DNA from: Bactericera cockerelli
Lineage: Eukaryota; Arthropoda; Insecta; Hemiptera; Triozidae
DNA: 64,000 bases
Assembly: GCA_024516035.1 (NCBI GenBank)
Contig: CM044966.1
Location: 2,810,728 to 2,874,727, forward strand
Direction: 5' to 3'
The notes under the pieces were generated by a model. It had not been told where the DNA came from. It made no database searches and saw only the letters and a list, made by a program, of their open reading frames with translations. Below, in pieces: positions 1 to 9,418 of the stretch; positions within the stretch are counted from its first letter, which is position 1; every line of letters begins with the position of its first letter. A program made the translations under genes and the position numbers.

Positions 1-490
1 CATAGAAATATGTACAATTGTACATTGATATTATATATACGTACCATTTGTACATAGAGAGCTCGCTAATCTACTGACTCAAACTGACAGCCAGTGCGAT
101 GACAATTAACAGTCATGTAACAGTGCTATCAATATAGGAAACTGCCAAAGTCAAGGTCAGAACTGTGGCTATGCTACCACCATAATAGAAACCAGTGCAG
201 GAGCTTAGATGAAGAGACGGCGGTCTCATTCAACACTGTAACATGCAACACTGTAACATGCAACACTGCCTCATGCAACATTGTATCAGTACCAACAATG
301 TTTATTTTTACGAGGGGACATAATATTATATAATATTGCATCGAAATAGTGTCTACATTATTACAAAAAGTTTTCTGCCACATCTATTACAGTGCGTTCT
401 GATTGGTTAAAATACCCACTAGGGGCCGTGTTAGGTGTTATTGACCAATTAGCCTTTTGCATTCCAGTGAAAAAAAATTGGAACTGTCCA
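1..490. other. Intergenic DNA, no gene seen
   Basis: I see no coding signal here. The only structure is a run of 15-bp near-repeats (AACACTGTAACATGC) at about 231-285. The stretch at about 391-412 carries a TGCGTTCTGATTGGTTAA word that also occurs in the foldback element at 55054-55225. Confidence 0.6.
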
Positions 491-592
491 TACGGTCCAG
501 TGCATGTCCCACATGCAACCTCAGACGCGCTGCTACACTCCAGTAAAATATTCATTAGGTAGGTCCTGGTCCAGTGCATGTCCCACATGCAA

Positions 593-1655
593 CTATTAAC
601 ACGTTCGTTACCAAGCCAATTTTTTCAAGTTTTACGTAGGGACCAGGCGGTAAAGTAGCTGTTGCATCCTGGGTACCAAAATGATTTTTTTTGCATATTT
701 GGCATCGTATTTGTACAAGAATCGATCTTATATCTGTTCTAATATTAACAAAGTACCTCAAAAAGGCCATATATGGATGTCCGGTCCCTCGATAAAATTT
801 TGATAACGGCCACATGTGTGTTTCGGTCCCCAGGAAAAAACACAAAAACATTCACATATGGCCGTTCGGTAACGAACGGCCATATGTTAATAACGCTCTT
901 ACGGTCCAGTGCATGTCCCACATGCAAGATTTCCCTCCACATTATTCGATTTCATTTTATATTTTCCTTTCATTATCAGCCTATCAGATTTATTCTAGTC
1001 GATTCGTGATATTCCGTAGAATATTTACGAACAAGTCAAAAGTGTCTAAAATGTAAGCCGGCTGTGTAAAGAAACATTATTATCAGTGCAACCTGCGGAA
1101 GGTTGGTTCAGTGTAGTACCTGTTCTATCGTCTTTATTTCTGTGATAAAAATGTCTAAAAGAAAACTCTATAGTTTTATAGGTGAAGAAGAAGCAAAGAA
1201 AATTTGAAATTTACTTTGTGGTAAGTAATTTATTTTCTGTTAAGTAGAAAAATTAATTTATTATGATCAAATGACAACTCTGCGGAAAGTATATGCTTCA
1301 CGTAGTACCTTTTCTAGCACTTTATTCTCTGTGACTATAATATAGTCTAAAAGAAGGAACTGCTATAGTTTTATACAGGTGAATTTTAGATTGACATCAA
1401 CTAGAATTTCGACAACATTTGACTTTTGTGGTAACCTTCCAATCTTACTCTACTTTTGGTTATAATTTTTTAGTCAAAGACACCTCGCAAATAATCTTTC
1501 TCTTCTACAACTTGTTACTGAGTTAGACAATATGTGTATCGTGGTTGTTAATTGATTCACGGACTCTCAACCTTGTTTGTTTTCCCACTACTTTTTACAG
1601 TGTTATACCTATAATACCCATTTTTAGCTCAACGCTAATCGGATTTTTCGGATAC
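593..1655. other. Non-coding DNA inside the candidate element
   Basis: No gene was recognised. The stretch holds the perfect hairpin at 855-886 and one GGTCCAGTG motif at 902-927. Two partly similar stretches around 1085-1215 and 1275-1400 share words such as GTAGTACCT and CTATAGTTTTATA, which suggests an old duplication. Confidence 0.4.
855..886. repeat. Perfect 14-bp stem hairpin
   Basis: CATATGGCCGTTCG is followed by the loop GTAA and then its exact reverse complement. Related ATATGGCC words occur upstream at about 765-775. No transcript context is visible, so I describe only the structure. Confidence 0.8.
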
Positions 1656-1859
1656 TGTCCGTAGCTCAGTGTAAAGGCGCATCCAATCCCAAAGATTCCA
1701 GAGGTCGTGGGTTCGAAACCCAGCCGGGACATGACATGACATGTTATCCTCCATTTGGGATTTTTACCACATAATAATAAGTCTTGGGCTTACTGCTGGA
1801 ATAATGGGACTTTAATAGTCCTAATCGGGCAGTATAAATAAGGCGATATTATTATTATT
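1656..1859 (+). mobile_element. SINE-D copy
   Basis: The head contains a tRNA-like B box (GGGTTCGAAACCCAGCCGGG). The body reads CCACATAATAATAAGTCTTGGG and ends in AAGGCGATATTATTATTATT. The same unit recurs at least six times in the window on both strands. Confidence 0.8.
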
Positions 1860-2120
1860 CTTTATACAAAGTCGAAAAATTGGGTCGTCTACAAACACCC
1901 TGTACCTATACGAGGTCTGTAATTTGAAAGAAAAAATCTACTGGACCGTAGCGCTTCGTTTCTTTCCGAAACAACTCGACCTGATGAATAAACAAAACAA
2001 TGCATGTGGGACATGCACTGGACCTTAAGGACTGTTCTAGTGAATTTTATACTGGAGTGTAGCGGTGTTTCTATGGTTGCATGTGGGACATACACTGGAC
2101 CGTAAAAGGTTAGATTTAGG

Positions 2121-2470
2121 TCCGTGCACGGGTAGTCAAGTGGTTAACGCGCTAGTCTGGTAATCCAGGTAGTATAGGTATCTGTTGGTTCGAATCCCAC
2201 CCAGTGCATGAATTTTTCCTCAGTGATTTTGAGACCATCACATAATAATAAGACTCTTAGGGCGAAATTAATAGACAAAATCGATAAGTGAAGTCATTGC
2301 CTAGCATCGGTTTTCCCTATCTTACACAGTACGCAATCCTAGACTTAGCGCCACAGAGGTATTACAAAAACGTCTATTAATTCCGCCCTTAGGGTTAGGT
2401 GGTAGAAAATGCTTTGAGCATTAACCTCGCCTGGTGGTTACCTTCCACTAAAGAGTGTTATTATTATTAT
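2121..2470 (+). mobile_element. SINE-G copy, split by a MITE
   Basis: The tRNA-like head (GTCAAGTGGTTAACGCGCTA, then GGTTCGAATCCCACCCAGTGC) leads to a body ending GGTGGTTACCTTCCACTAAAGAGT plus ATT repeats. A 129-bp Harbinger-type MITE interrupts it at 2260-2388. Other copies lie near 35.3, 41.3, 41.6 and 58.3 kb. Confidence 0.8.
2260..2388. mobile_element. Harbinger-type MITE in SINE-G
   Basis: The 129-bp element has terminal inverted repeats GGGCGAAATTAATAG and CTATTAATTCCGCCC, and TTA on both sides (2257-2259 and 2389-2391). A TTA duplication is typical of PIF/Harbinger elements. The interior word ACACAGTACGCAATCC is shared with the copies at 7517 and 15184-15680. It has no ORF and is non-autonomous. 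Confidence 0.8.
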
Positions 2471-2791
2471 AAAACAGAATTAGTTTAATCTATTCTAAAA
2501 CAGGGCCTCTAATGGGAATTTCAATCAATCACAGCGTGTTGACAGGATTTTATGGACGTCCAAAAACCAATGTCTAGACTCCTTTCATATCTATTGATTC
2601 TATTTAGTTTTAACGTCCCGATTTGAGAGTCAGGACGGAGATTTCTCCCTTAATTCGCTAGGAATCGTACCAGCCATTAACATTAACCTCACCCACACTG
2701 GAATTGCCATTCTCACGTGTTCGGAGCATGGCAATCGTCTGCCTAACCAAGAATCGAATTTAGGATCTCTGGACTAGGCAGTAGTCACAAC

Positions 2792-3448
2792 GGCAATAGG
2801 TGAGTTCGGTGCGAAGATTACCCGCACCTTTTTCGCATGTATGAATTCGGTGCCGCCTAAAAAAGGTGATGTACGAGTTCGGTGCGGTTTTAATGACTTA
2901 TAGATTGATTGTTTGTTTATAATGTACTAGTTGCTTGTTTACATTCATCCTGCTGTTATTAAGTTAGTAGATTATTTTGTAGATAGTTACATTCAGCAAG
3001 ACTGTCCATTTCCTCCTTGAAGGCTTTAGGCTAGGGTTAGGTAAAATACAATGAAGGCTATGCCTTGGGTTTATAGTAGGGTTAGGTAAAATACGATGAC
3101 GGCCATGCCTTGGGTTTATAGTAGGGTTAGGTAAAATACAATGAAGGCCATGCCTTGGGTTTATAGTAGGGTTAGGTAAAATACAATGAAGGCCATGCCT
3201 TGGGTTTAAAGTAGGGTTAGGTAAAATACAATGACGGCCATGCCTTGGGTTTATAGTAGGGTTAGGTAGAATACAATGAAGGCCATGCCTCGGTTTATTA
3301 ATTGAAGGCCATGCCTATAAGGAAAAAAATACTATAATTACCTGATCATCAGGGCAAGTACCAGGGCACCGAATTCATACATGACCTTTTTTAGGCGGCA
3401 CCGAACTCATACATTTTTTTATTTTCCGCACCGAACTCATACATAGCC
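2792..3448. mobile_element. DNA element with internal minisatellite, 8-bp TSD
   Basis: The element is flanked by GTCACAAC on both sides (2784-2791 and 3449-3456). Its ends are GGCAATAGGTGAGTTCGGTG and, inverted, GGCTATGTATGAGTTCGGTG. Sub-terminal copies of GAGTTCGGTGC/GAATTCGGTGCC are repeated in both arms. The middle is a 45-bp tandem array. There is no ORF. An 8-bp duplication fits hAT or a similar cut-and-paste superfamily; the assignment is inference. Confidence 0.75.
3032..3316. repeat. 45-bp minisatellite, about six units
   Basis: The unit starts TAGGGTTAGGTAAAATACAA and continues with GAAGGCCATGCCTTGGGTTT. The copies differ by single bases (for example GAAGG/GACGG). The final unit is partial, and a last AAGGCCATGCCTATAAGG follows a short gap. 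The array forms the core of the element at 2792-3448. Confidence 0.9.
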
Positions 3449-3477
3449 GTCACAACCGCTACGCCACGCAGGCTGGC

Positions 3478-3780
3478 CTGGGGGCTTTCGGGCGAAACTC
3501 TTCAAGTCTTCACCCCCTGATCTATTTCACTCTCCACCACTGACGGGCGACATAACATACCACCACCACGAGCAGTGTATCTACTATCTATGTAAAGCAT
3601 GAACCATGTATTTATATACATAAGGAATTATGTAGACATTTATATACATTCAGCGACACAGAAAAGTGCGTATGTAATTCTTCATTCATTCAACAGAATA
3701 AGTGAACATTTTTAACTTTATTAAATTTTAACTATAGGGTATAAGGTAGAGGAAGTATTTTTTTCGGTCGGGTTTTTTTG
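3478..3780. other. No gene or repeat recognised
   Basis: This is unique-looking AT-rich sequence with a slightly GC-richer start at 3478-3560. No coding frame or known repeat head is visible. Confidence 0.5.
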
Positions 3781-4010
3781 CCAGTCTCAATGTCGTGTTG
3801 AAAGCACCGGTTCTCGTAGGATCGATCACCTGAGTTCGATTCCCGGTTGGAGTAGACCCTGTCCTAATAACTAACTGGAGTCAGGACGTTAAAACCATAT
3901 AGAATCAATGGACATGAACAGACCCTAAACATTGGATCTGGGCGTCCATATAATCCTTTCACCACCGTGATTTATGTATCAATTACTATCTCGTAGACAC
4001 GGAATTATTA
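3781..4010 (+). mobile_element. Chimeric 5S/tRNA-headed SINE
   Basis: 3791-3829 matches the 5S rRNA internal control region (GTGTTGAAAGCACCGGTTCTCG, then GATCACC). It is joined at about 3831 to the B-box part of the SINE-B tRNA head (GAGTTCGATTCCCGGTTGGAG), and then to a B2 tail (GTCAGGACGTTAAAACC to GACACGGAATTATTA). The central body is missing. It therefore looks like a mosaic of two SINE heads; whether by template switching or later recombination is inference. Confidence 0.65.
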
Positions 4011-4138
4011 TACACCGTAGTTGTGTGACACTTGAGAGGGACTAGGATTTGTTAATCCAAGCTACTGTCACTTAACAGCTGATATAGATACGCTGTGATT
4101 GGTTGAAATTCCCTCCAGAGGATGTGTTAAGGGATTAG

Positions 4139-4275
4139 ATTAGTTAATCTCATCCTGTATTAGAATCTAATCCTGCATTAGAAATCTAATCCTGATTAGT
4201 TAATCTAATCCTGTTTTAGAAATCTAATCCTGATTAGTTATTCTAATCCTGTATTACAAATCTAATCCTATATTA
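4139..4275. repeat. TCTAATCCTG short-repeat array
   Basis: About seven copies of AATCTAATCCTGNATTAGAA-like units, plus inverted GATTAG words, are packed together and can form many alternative small hairpins. A shorter version appears at about 58530-58552. Confidence 0.75.
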
Positions 4276-4439
4276 GACAAAATACATTTCGGTACTTTTA
4301 AAGATAAATAATGGAAAAATGAAAACTTAACCTGTAAAAGAAATGAAAGCAATAATTTTATAAATCCATTTTGGTAATCAAGCTGGAACAAGATTTCTCC
4401 TTCTTTCGTTTTTTCTAAAAGAAAAATAACTTTCTTCCA

Positions 4440-4625
4440 ATTATTGTAATTATTATTATTAAAGACTTTCTTAGATATGAGAAGACATAGGTATGTACAG
4501 TACAAATAAGTTATTATAACAATGGAAACATGGAAACAATATAATAATATACAATAAAAAGGAAAAAGAATAGAAAAATATAACTTAAAAATATGTCCCA
4601 ACTAAAGGGCGGGGTTACTGCCCAA
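4440..4625 (-). repeat. T tail repeat
   Basis: AT-rich sequence with AACAATGGAAACA and ATACAATAAAAAGGAAAAAG leads to CCAACTAAAGGGCGGGGTTA. It is the reverse orientation of the tail of SINE-E seen at 5070-5228. The rest of 4276-4950 holds nothing I recognise, except a fragment at about 4285-4312 matching the MITE at 54289. Confidence 0.6.
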
Positions 4626-4950
4626 CCAATTCGTCCATTTTTTTCCATTTGAATCCACTTTGGTTAAAAAGAAAAAAACGACTGTAGTGTCCACTAAGAT
4701 TAACAAATCCGGTTTCATAATACATAAGTTAAATTTAGCTTAGGAGGTGTTACAGTAATTGTAAATTTAAAAATATTCAAGAAATAAAGTTTTATTTCAA
4801 ATTCAAATTCAAATTCAACCCCTAGTGTTCCATTTTTTATGCTCCCAAGTGTACAGTGTAAGTATCATTCCGATGTAAGGCAGAATCAATTATAGATATT
4901 TCACTGTCAAGGTCGGCGTTACCTTGAACCCGACAAAACGTACCGACCAA

Positions 4951-5228
4951 GGCTTCTGTGTCGATGGCGCAGTGGTTAGGACGTCCGCTTGGCAAGCGAG
5001 AGGTCCTTGGTTCAATCCCAGGAGAGTGCGAAATAACTTCCCAATAATTATATTTCTGATACATAGAAATCGGAAATACTGAGTTGGGTGGAAGAGATTG
5101 CCAAAGGAAATAACCCCGCCCTTTAGTTAGTTTTTTCATATGTACTTTTTTCTTTTTTTTTCTATTAAATTGTATTTTATTTGTAATTATTTGTGTTGTA
5201 CTTAATATGTCCTATTGATAAAGTGTAA
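4951..5228 (+). mobile_element. SINE-E copy
   Basis: The head GTCGATGGCGCAGTGGTTAG, a hairpin-forming GCTTGGCAAGC and B box GGTTCAATCCCAGG are tRNA-like. The body follows, with GGGTGGAAGAGATTGCCAAAG and CCCCGCCCTTTAGTTAG, and then the T-rich tail. This copy links the E head to the T tail that recurs alone across the window. Confidence 0.65.
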
Positions 5229-5488
5229 AAAAAGTTCTTTTTGTACGAAAAAAATGTTTGCTCCTATCATTTTTTTCATATTTCAGGAAGTTTCAATTAG
5301 TATATGGCCCGTTTTACCGAATATGCACGTGGAAAAAGAAAATTACCGTGTGGTTGTATATCTTCTTCTTTTGTCTTGTTCAAGGTTGTATATATCTTCC
5401 AAGGAGTCCGCCTCATTGATGATCAGGCGTTGAATTCTCTATAAAATAACCAACTTTATTTTTAACAAAACAACATAACAAACACCTT

Positions 5489-5575
5489 GGCTTCTGTGTC
5501 GATGGCGCAGTTGTTAAACGTCCGCTTGGCAAGCGAGAGGTCCTTGGTTCGATCCCAGGGTGGGAGGGGGTGCGG
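5489..5575 (+). mobile_element. SINE-E head fragment
   Basis: GGCTTCTGTGTCGATGGCGC through GGTTCGATCCCAGGG is nearly identical to 4951-5030, but the body diverges after the B box. It is probably a truncated copy. The neighbouring 5229-5488 and 5576-5758 hold nothing recognisable. Confidence 0.6.
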
Positions 5576-5758
5576 TTGTAATCAGCTTGCTGGGGTATAA
5601 AGGGGGCGCTACTCTTTATTGTTCCTAGCTCGCTGGAAGAGTAAATAACGGGCCGAATTAAATCCACGGGACGGGTAATTGCATACAACACTTTACCGAA
5701 TTAAATAATTCAATCGCGTTCAAAAGTTACGAGGGCCACCTTTTCAGAAACATACTGT

Positions 5759-5870
5759 AATAATAATAATATCGCCTTATTTATACTGCCCGATTAGGAC
5801 TATTCGAGTCCCATTATATTCCAGCAGTAAGCCCAAGACATATTATTATGTGGTAAAAATCCCAAATGGG
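5759..5870 (-). mobile_element. SINE-D 3' fragment
   Basis: ATAATATCGCCTTATTTATAC through GGTAAAAATCCCAAATGGGAG is the SINE-D body without its tRNA-like head. Confidence 0.75.
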
Positions 5871-6254
5871 AGCAGTGGCCAAAAAGGAGCAGTTAGCGAA
5901 ATTTCCAAGAAACCCAGCAAAGATGGAATATACGTTAGGCGAGATTTCTGAGCCAACTCAAACCCCCCCCCCCCCCCCCCCCTGTCGTGAACTTTCCATA
6001 ACTGAAAAATTCACGATTGATCGAAGGCCAGCTATTTCTCTGCCTCTAGGAAGTTTTTCTAAAGGCATGCACAACCAATTGAGACCAGTCCAAAAAAGTC
6101 TATAAAAGTCGTCCAAACTATTCTACTCTGACGATCTAAACTCTTACGATTCTTACGATCTAAATTCTGTTTATAAAGTGTTAAAGTGTACAAAATAAAA
6201 CTGTATTACGAATTATTACGAATAAAGAAACTTTTGTGTTAATGTATTTCACGA
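5871..6254. other. No gene; C homopolymer
   Basis: The stretch contains a run of 18 C residues at about 5965-5982 and otherwise unrecognised AT-rich sequence. The open frame across it is short and has no family features. Confidence 0.5.
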
Positions 6255-6325
6255 CACCTCCCTGTTTATAGTCCCCCAGCCAGACTGCTGGTCTACTCCC
6301 TGTTTATGGTACCCCAGCCAGAACT
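6255..6325 (-). repeat. Repeat K fragment
   Basis: Two partial units of CTCCCTGTTTATAGTCCCCC-AGCCAG are the reverse complement of the repeat at 60218-60330. Confidence 0.7.
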
Positions 6326-6454
6326 ACCTCTATATCATGCCATTATTTCTACAACCAATATGAAATAGTTATCAAACCAGATCTGAATATAAAGGATGGA
6401 ACATCCTATACCAGATCCAACCAGCTTGGCGAAGATTCACAACAACAGGTTGTC

Positions 6455-6590
6455 TATCATTCTCAAGGTAGAGTTGCGTCAGTCTGGTAATGCAGAGGTC
6501 GTGAGTTCGAAAACCGTCCGGGACATGACAAGGTGTCCTCCCATGTGGGACAACACGACTCCTGGATTTCTGGAAGAATGGGACCCATTA
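6455..6590 (+). mobile_element. SINE-D fragment
   Basis: A degenerate head (GGTCGTGAGTTCGAAAACCG, then GGGACATGACAAGGTGTCCTCCC) is followed by a body that decays after GGAATAATGGGAC-like sequence. A T repeat in minus orientation follows at about 6591-6790. Confidence 0.6.
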
Positions 6591-6790
6591 TTTATTTATT
6601 TACACTTTATCAATTGGACATATTATATATATATACAACATACAACACAAATTAATATACAATATGAGAGAAGTAAAAAGAGAGAAAAAATGAAGGAAAA
6701 ATAAATAAATATAATTATACATAATATAAATGTCCTAACTGAAGGGCGGAGTTATTGCCTTTGACAATCTCTTTCACCCAACCCATTAAT
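6591..6790 (-). repeat. T tail repeat
   Basis: AT-rich sequence ends in GTCCTAACTGAAGGGCGGAG and GACAATCTCTTTCACCCAACCC, matching the SINE-E tail in reverse orientation. Confidence 0.6.
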
Positions 6791-6839
6791 GCTAATCGGG
6801 CAGTATATAGGTATATATATTATAGTCTTGAATCTGTAT

Positions 6840-7025
6840 ATACGAGAAATCTGGATTAAAAAAAACAGGGATATAAGAGAACTGGGTATAAGAGAACTGC
6901 CTATAAAAGAAACCTGGATATAAGAGAACTGGGTAAAAGAGAAACCTGGATATAAGAGAACTGGGTATAGGAGAAATCTGGATATTAGTTAAATCTAGAT
7001 AAGACAAATCTGGATATAAGAAAAG
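6840..7025. repeat. ~20-bp minisatellite
   Basis: Diverged tandem units alternate between GGATATAAGAGAACTGGGTA and TAAGAGAAACCT forms, about nine in all. It is non-coding. Confidence 0.8.
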
Positions 7026-7099
7026 AATTTCCAGGTCAAATTTATGTCTATAAGGTTAGGTGTGAAGAGAAACTTGTACCCTTACATCCGTGCCATACC

Positions 7100-7180
7100 G
7101 GAAACAAAACCGGGATTCGAACCCGCAACCTCCGGCTCAGTAACCAATGCTCTTACCCACTGAGCCACGGAGCTCCGCTG
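7100..7180 (-). mobile_element. tRNA-like SINE head
   Basis: On the minus strand, GTGGCTCAGTGGGTAAGAGC (A box) and GGGTTCGAATCCCGG (B box) are correctly spaced, but the anticodon arm is degenerate. It is probably a SINE head rather than a functional tRNA gene. Confidence 0.5.
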
Positions 7181-7218
7181 TTATTGTATTACTGATGAAA
7201 GCACAACAGTTTGTTTAT

Positions 7219-7438
7219 CAGCGTCGATGCCGCGTTGAATGCACCGCTTCTCGTATCACCGAAGTTTAGCAACGTCCACTGTGTTGACTTAAGACTTAAG
7301 AGATTTTGGAATTCCGGCCCTACTAAGGCTGGGTGGCGTTGATGTGGGTAGCAGCTATGTGCGTTTCCTGCGAATGGTGACAACCTGTCGTGATGTGATC
7401 ATGCAGTTGAAAGAGACGTTAAACCCCCCCCCCCCCCC
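7219..7438 (+). mobile_element. 5S-SINE copy
   Basis: The head at 7221-7279 resembles 5S rRNA (CGCGTTGAATGCACCGCTTC, then ATCACCGAAGTTTAGCAACG). The body carries CCGGCCCTACTAAGGCTGGG and the TTTCCTGCGAATGG segment shared with SINE-B, and ends at GAGACGTTAAACCC in a C-rich run. One 5S box has small deletions. Confidence 0.75.
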
Positions 7439-7448
7439 AAAAAAAACA

Positions 7449-7735
7449 CTTAAAAGTTTTCATATTTGTGTTAAATTGTTAATGACTAGCAGATCAATTC
7501 AAACTAGCTTTACTAAGGGCAAAATTAATACACAAACCCAATATCACAAGTCTTTGCTAAGCGTCGGTTTTTCCTATCTTACACAGTACGCAATCCGAGA
7601 CTTGGCGCCACAGAGGTATTACAAAAACGTCTATTAATTCCGCCTTAATTCTTTGCTGAACCCGGGACTTGAACCACCGACCTCCAGGATACAAGTCCAT
7701 CGCCCTCTCGATCAAGCTACTGAGATCGGTTCGTT
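7449..7735 (-). mobile_element. SINE-C copy split by a MITE
   Basis: On the minus strand, the tRNA-like head (GTAGCTTGATCGA, then GGTCGGTGGTTCAAGTCCCG-type boxes) precedes a short body ending in AAATATGAAAAC. A Harbinger-type MITE sits at 7517-7645 within the GCTTTACTAAAT segment. Confidence 0.7.
7517..7645. mobile_element. Harbinger-type MITE in SINE-C
   Basis: The ends are GGGCAAAATTAATA and TATTAATTCCGCC, with TAA on both sides. The interior ACACAGTACGCAATCCGAGA and GCGCCACAGAGGTATTAC match the copy at 2260-2388. Confidence 0.7.
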
Positions 7736-8014
7736 TGGCCAACTATAACAATAATTCTAACTCCTTCACGCATGCAGATTGAGAGAGAGAAGAAAAAAAA
7801 AAAAAAAAAAAAATACCACAGATTAAGTCCCATGTTGCGTCCTTGGTCCCGAATTGAGATCAGGGTCAGGAAAACTCATTATGAGGTCCGTAATTATTCT
7901 CCTGTGGTATCTAGTTCCGACTGGTCCCTATCAATAGAAGAAATATAGTAGGCCCTTGGAATATGACACTTGCCTATATGGCCGACAAATTACGCACATC
8001 GATTGAGAAGTCAG

Positions 8015-8265
8015 ATTGGATCCCTTGCACATATTGTTTTTTATGTGTCTCGTAGAGATTTCCATGGTATTTTGTTTCTTCTTTTTTCTTAGAATGGATT
8101 AGAGTGGATCCCTTGCACATATTTTTTTTTCATGCGTCGATCGTAAGTATTTCCATGGTATTTATTTGCTCCTTTCTTCTTAGAATGGATTAGAGTGGAT
8201 CCCTTGCAAATATGTTTTTTTTTCATTCGTGTATCGTAAGGATTCCCATGGTATTTTTTTTCTGA
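8015..8265. repeat. Three ~78-bp tandem units
   Basis: Each unit runs GATCCCTTGCACATATT, a T run, CGTAAGNATTTCCATGGTAT, then CTTCTTAGAATGGATTAGAG. A single diverged relative occurs at about 44530-44600. Confidence 0.8.
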
Positions 8266-8478
8266 GAACAGGAAGCTTGTTAAATTTAACGTCAAACAAT
8301 GGAAATTTTTAGAGGGGCATCATTTTTTGTAAATTTTTAGAGGGCGAAAAGACATCATTTCTGGGTGAATGAGAAAATCCTTGATATAAGAAAGCCCAAT
8401 AAGAATGTGAAAAATAAAAAGATACACTGCAAACTAAAACTTACCTAAGTTGGATGAATAAGACGTCACAAGAACCCA

Positions 8479-8790
8479 GCCTCCGTGGCGTAACGGTTGT
8501 GACTACTGCCCGTAGTCCAGAGTTCCTGAGTTCGATCCCCGGTCGGAGCAGATTTTTCACACAGAAAGTTCTTTTCCCTCCGTACATGTGAGACTGCATT
8601 TCCGGCCCTACCTAGGCTGGGTGAGGTTAATGTGGGTAGCTGGTACGATTCCCAGCGAATGGAGGGTAAAACCCCCGTCCTAATTAAGGACGTTAAATCA
8701 AATAGAACCGTTAGCGTTAGGAAGGGCATCCAGCCGTAAAAAATGTGCCAAAAACCAACCAAACTCATGGTAGAGGAGTAAAAGAAGAAG
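8479..8790 (+). mobile_element. SINE-B1 copy
   Basis: The head GCCTCCGTGGCGTAACGGTT and B box GAGTTCGATCCCCGGTCGG precede the central body (GGCTGGGTGAGGTTAATGTG) and the B1 tail (GTTAGGAAGGGCATCCAGCC to TAAAAGAAGAAG). Copies of this type encode short fake peptides such as TGDRTQ on the reverse strand. Confidence 0.85.
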
Positions 8791-9066
8791 TCACACAAGG
8801 GATCTTATTCTTAAGAAATAATGTGAAAAGGAATTTTTTTTTCTATGAAGACACTAAAAACTATTTTTTTTTTTATTTACAAATGCCACTTGCCAAAAGA
8901 TAAAACAAATGCCAAGAGATACACACATGGCATTTGTTTTGAACGTATTCCTTTTCAAATGGCTTTATCGTTATTGAGATTCTCACCGGATTTCTTTAGA
9001 GTGCTGTCACTTTAGAAATGGCCGTCTGAAATTTGAAATAGGCAAATCAAAGGTAGAAGTCTCTTA

Positions 9067-9418
9067 TAATAATAATAATTATTCCGTGTCCGTGAGATAG
9101 GTATTGATACCCAAATCACGGTGGTGAGAGGATTACATGGACGCTCAGATCCAATGTCTAGACTCCTTTCATGTCCACTGATTCTACTTGGTTTTAAAGT
9201 CCTGACTTGAGGTAGACAGGACGCGGGTTTTACCCTCCATTCGCTGGGAATCGTACAAGCTACTCACATTAACCTCACCCAGCCTGGGTAGGGCCAGAAT
9301 TGCCAGCCTCACACGTTCGGAGGGAACAGAATTTTCTATGCGAAAATTCTGCTCCAACCGGGAATCGAACTCAGGACCTCTGGACTACGGGCAGTAGTCA
9401 CAACCGTTACGGCACGGA
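9067..9418 (-). mobile_element. SINE-B2 copy
   Basis: It has the same head and central body as SINE-B1 but a different 3' tail. On the plus strand the tail reads ATTCCGTGTCCGTGAGATAG through GGACGCTCAGATCCAATGTC, then the shared body, ending at the GTTACGGCACGGAG head. Confidence 0.85.

Larger units (their letters stand above)
491..2103. mobile_element. Candidate element bounded by ~100-bp inverted repeats
   Basis: The left arm (491-592) and right arm (2001-2103) are imperfect inverted copies of each other. Each arm holds two copies of the 25-bp motif beginning GGTCCAGTGCATGTCCCACA, spaced about 75 bp apart, with a conserved CGCTACACTCCAGT core between them. A further copy of the motif lies at 902-927. 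The interior has no transposase ORF and contains a later SINE-D insertion. I infer a non-autonomous DNA element; I could not define a target duplication, so this could also be two solo repeats in opposite orientation. Confidence 0.4.
2540..3477 (-). mobile_element. SINE-B2 copy split by another element
   Basis: Read on the minus strand, the head (3477-3449, then 2791 downwards) is the B-type tRNA-like sequence with GTTACGCCACG-type boxes. The body carries the CATTAACCTCACCCA segment and the B2 tail. The copy is interrupted by the 657-bp element at 2792-3448, which duplicated GTCACAAC of the SINE head. Confidence 0.75.

Noticed and set aside
3032..3316. TTAGG-like words in the 45-bp minisatellite suggest telomeric DNA
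   Set aside because: GGTTAGG occurs only once per 45-bp unit and the array lies inside a transposon with a target duplication. It is not a TTAGG telomere tract.
4837..5139. Peptide with SPGIEPRTSRLPSGRP here and at 5413-5691
   Set aside because: It is the SINE-E head read on the other strand, a familiar false gene model.
5965..5982. C homopolymer as a regulatory element
   Set aside because: There is no gene nearby and a similar run ends the 5S-SINE at 7438. It is better read as simple sequence.
7100..7180. Functional tRNA gene on the minus strand
   Set aside because: The boxes are good but the anticodon and acceptor stems do not pair properly; it looks like a SINE head.
8466..8798. Short proteins with TGDRTQELWTTGSSHNRYATEAG-like ends here and at 40580-40852
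   Set aside because: They are SINE-B tRNA-like heads translated by chance; the nucleotide repeat explains them.
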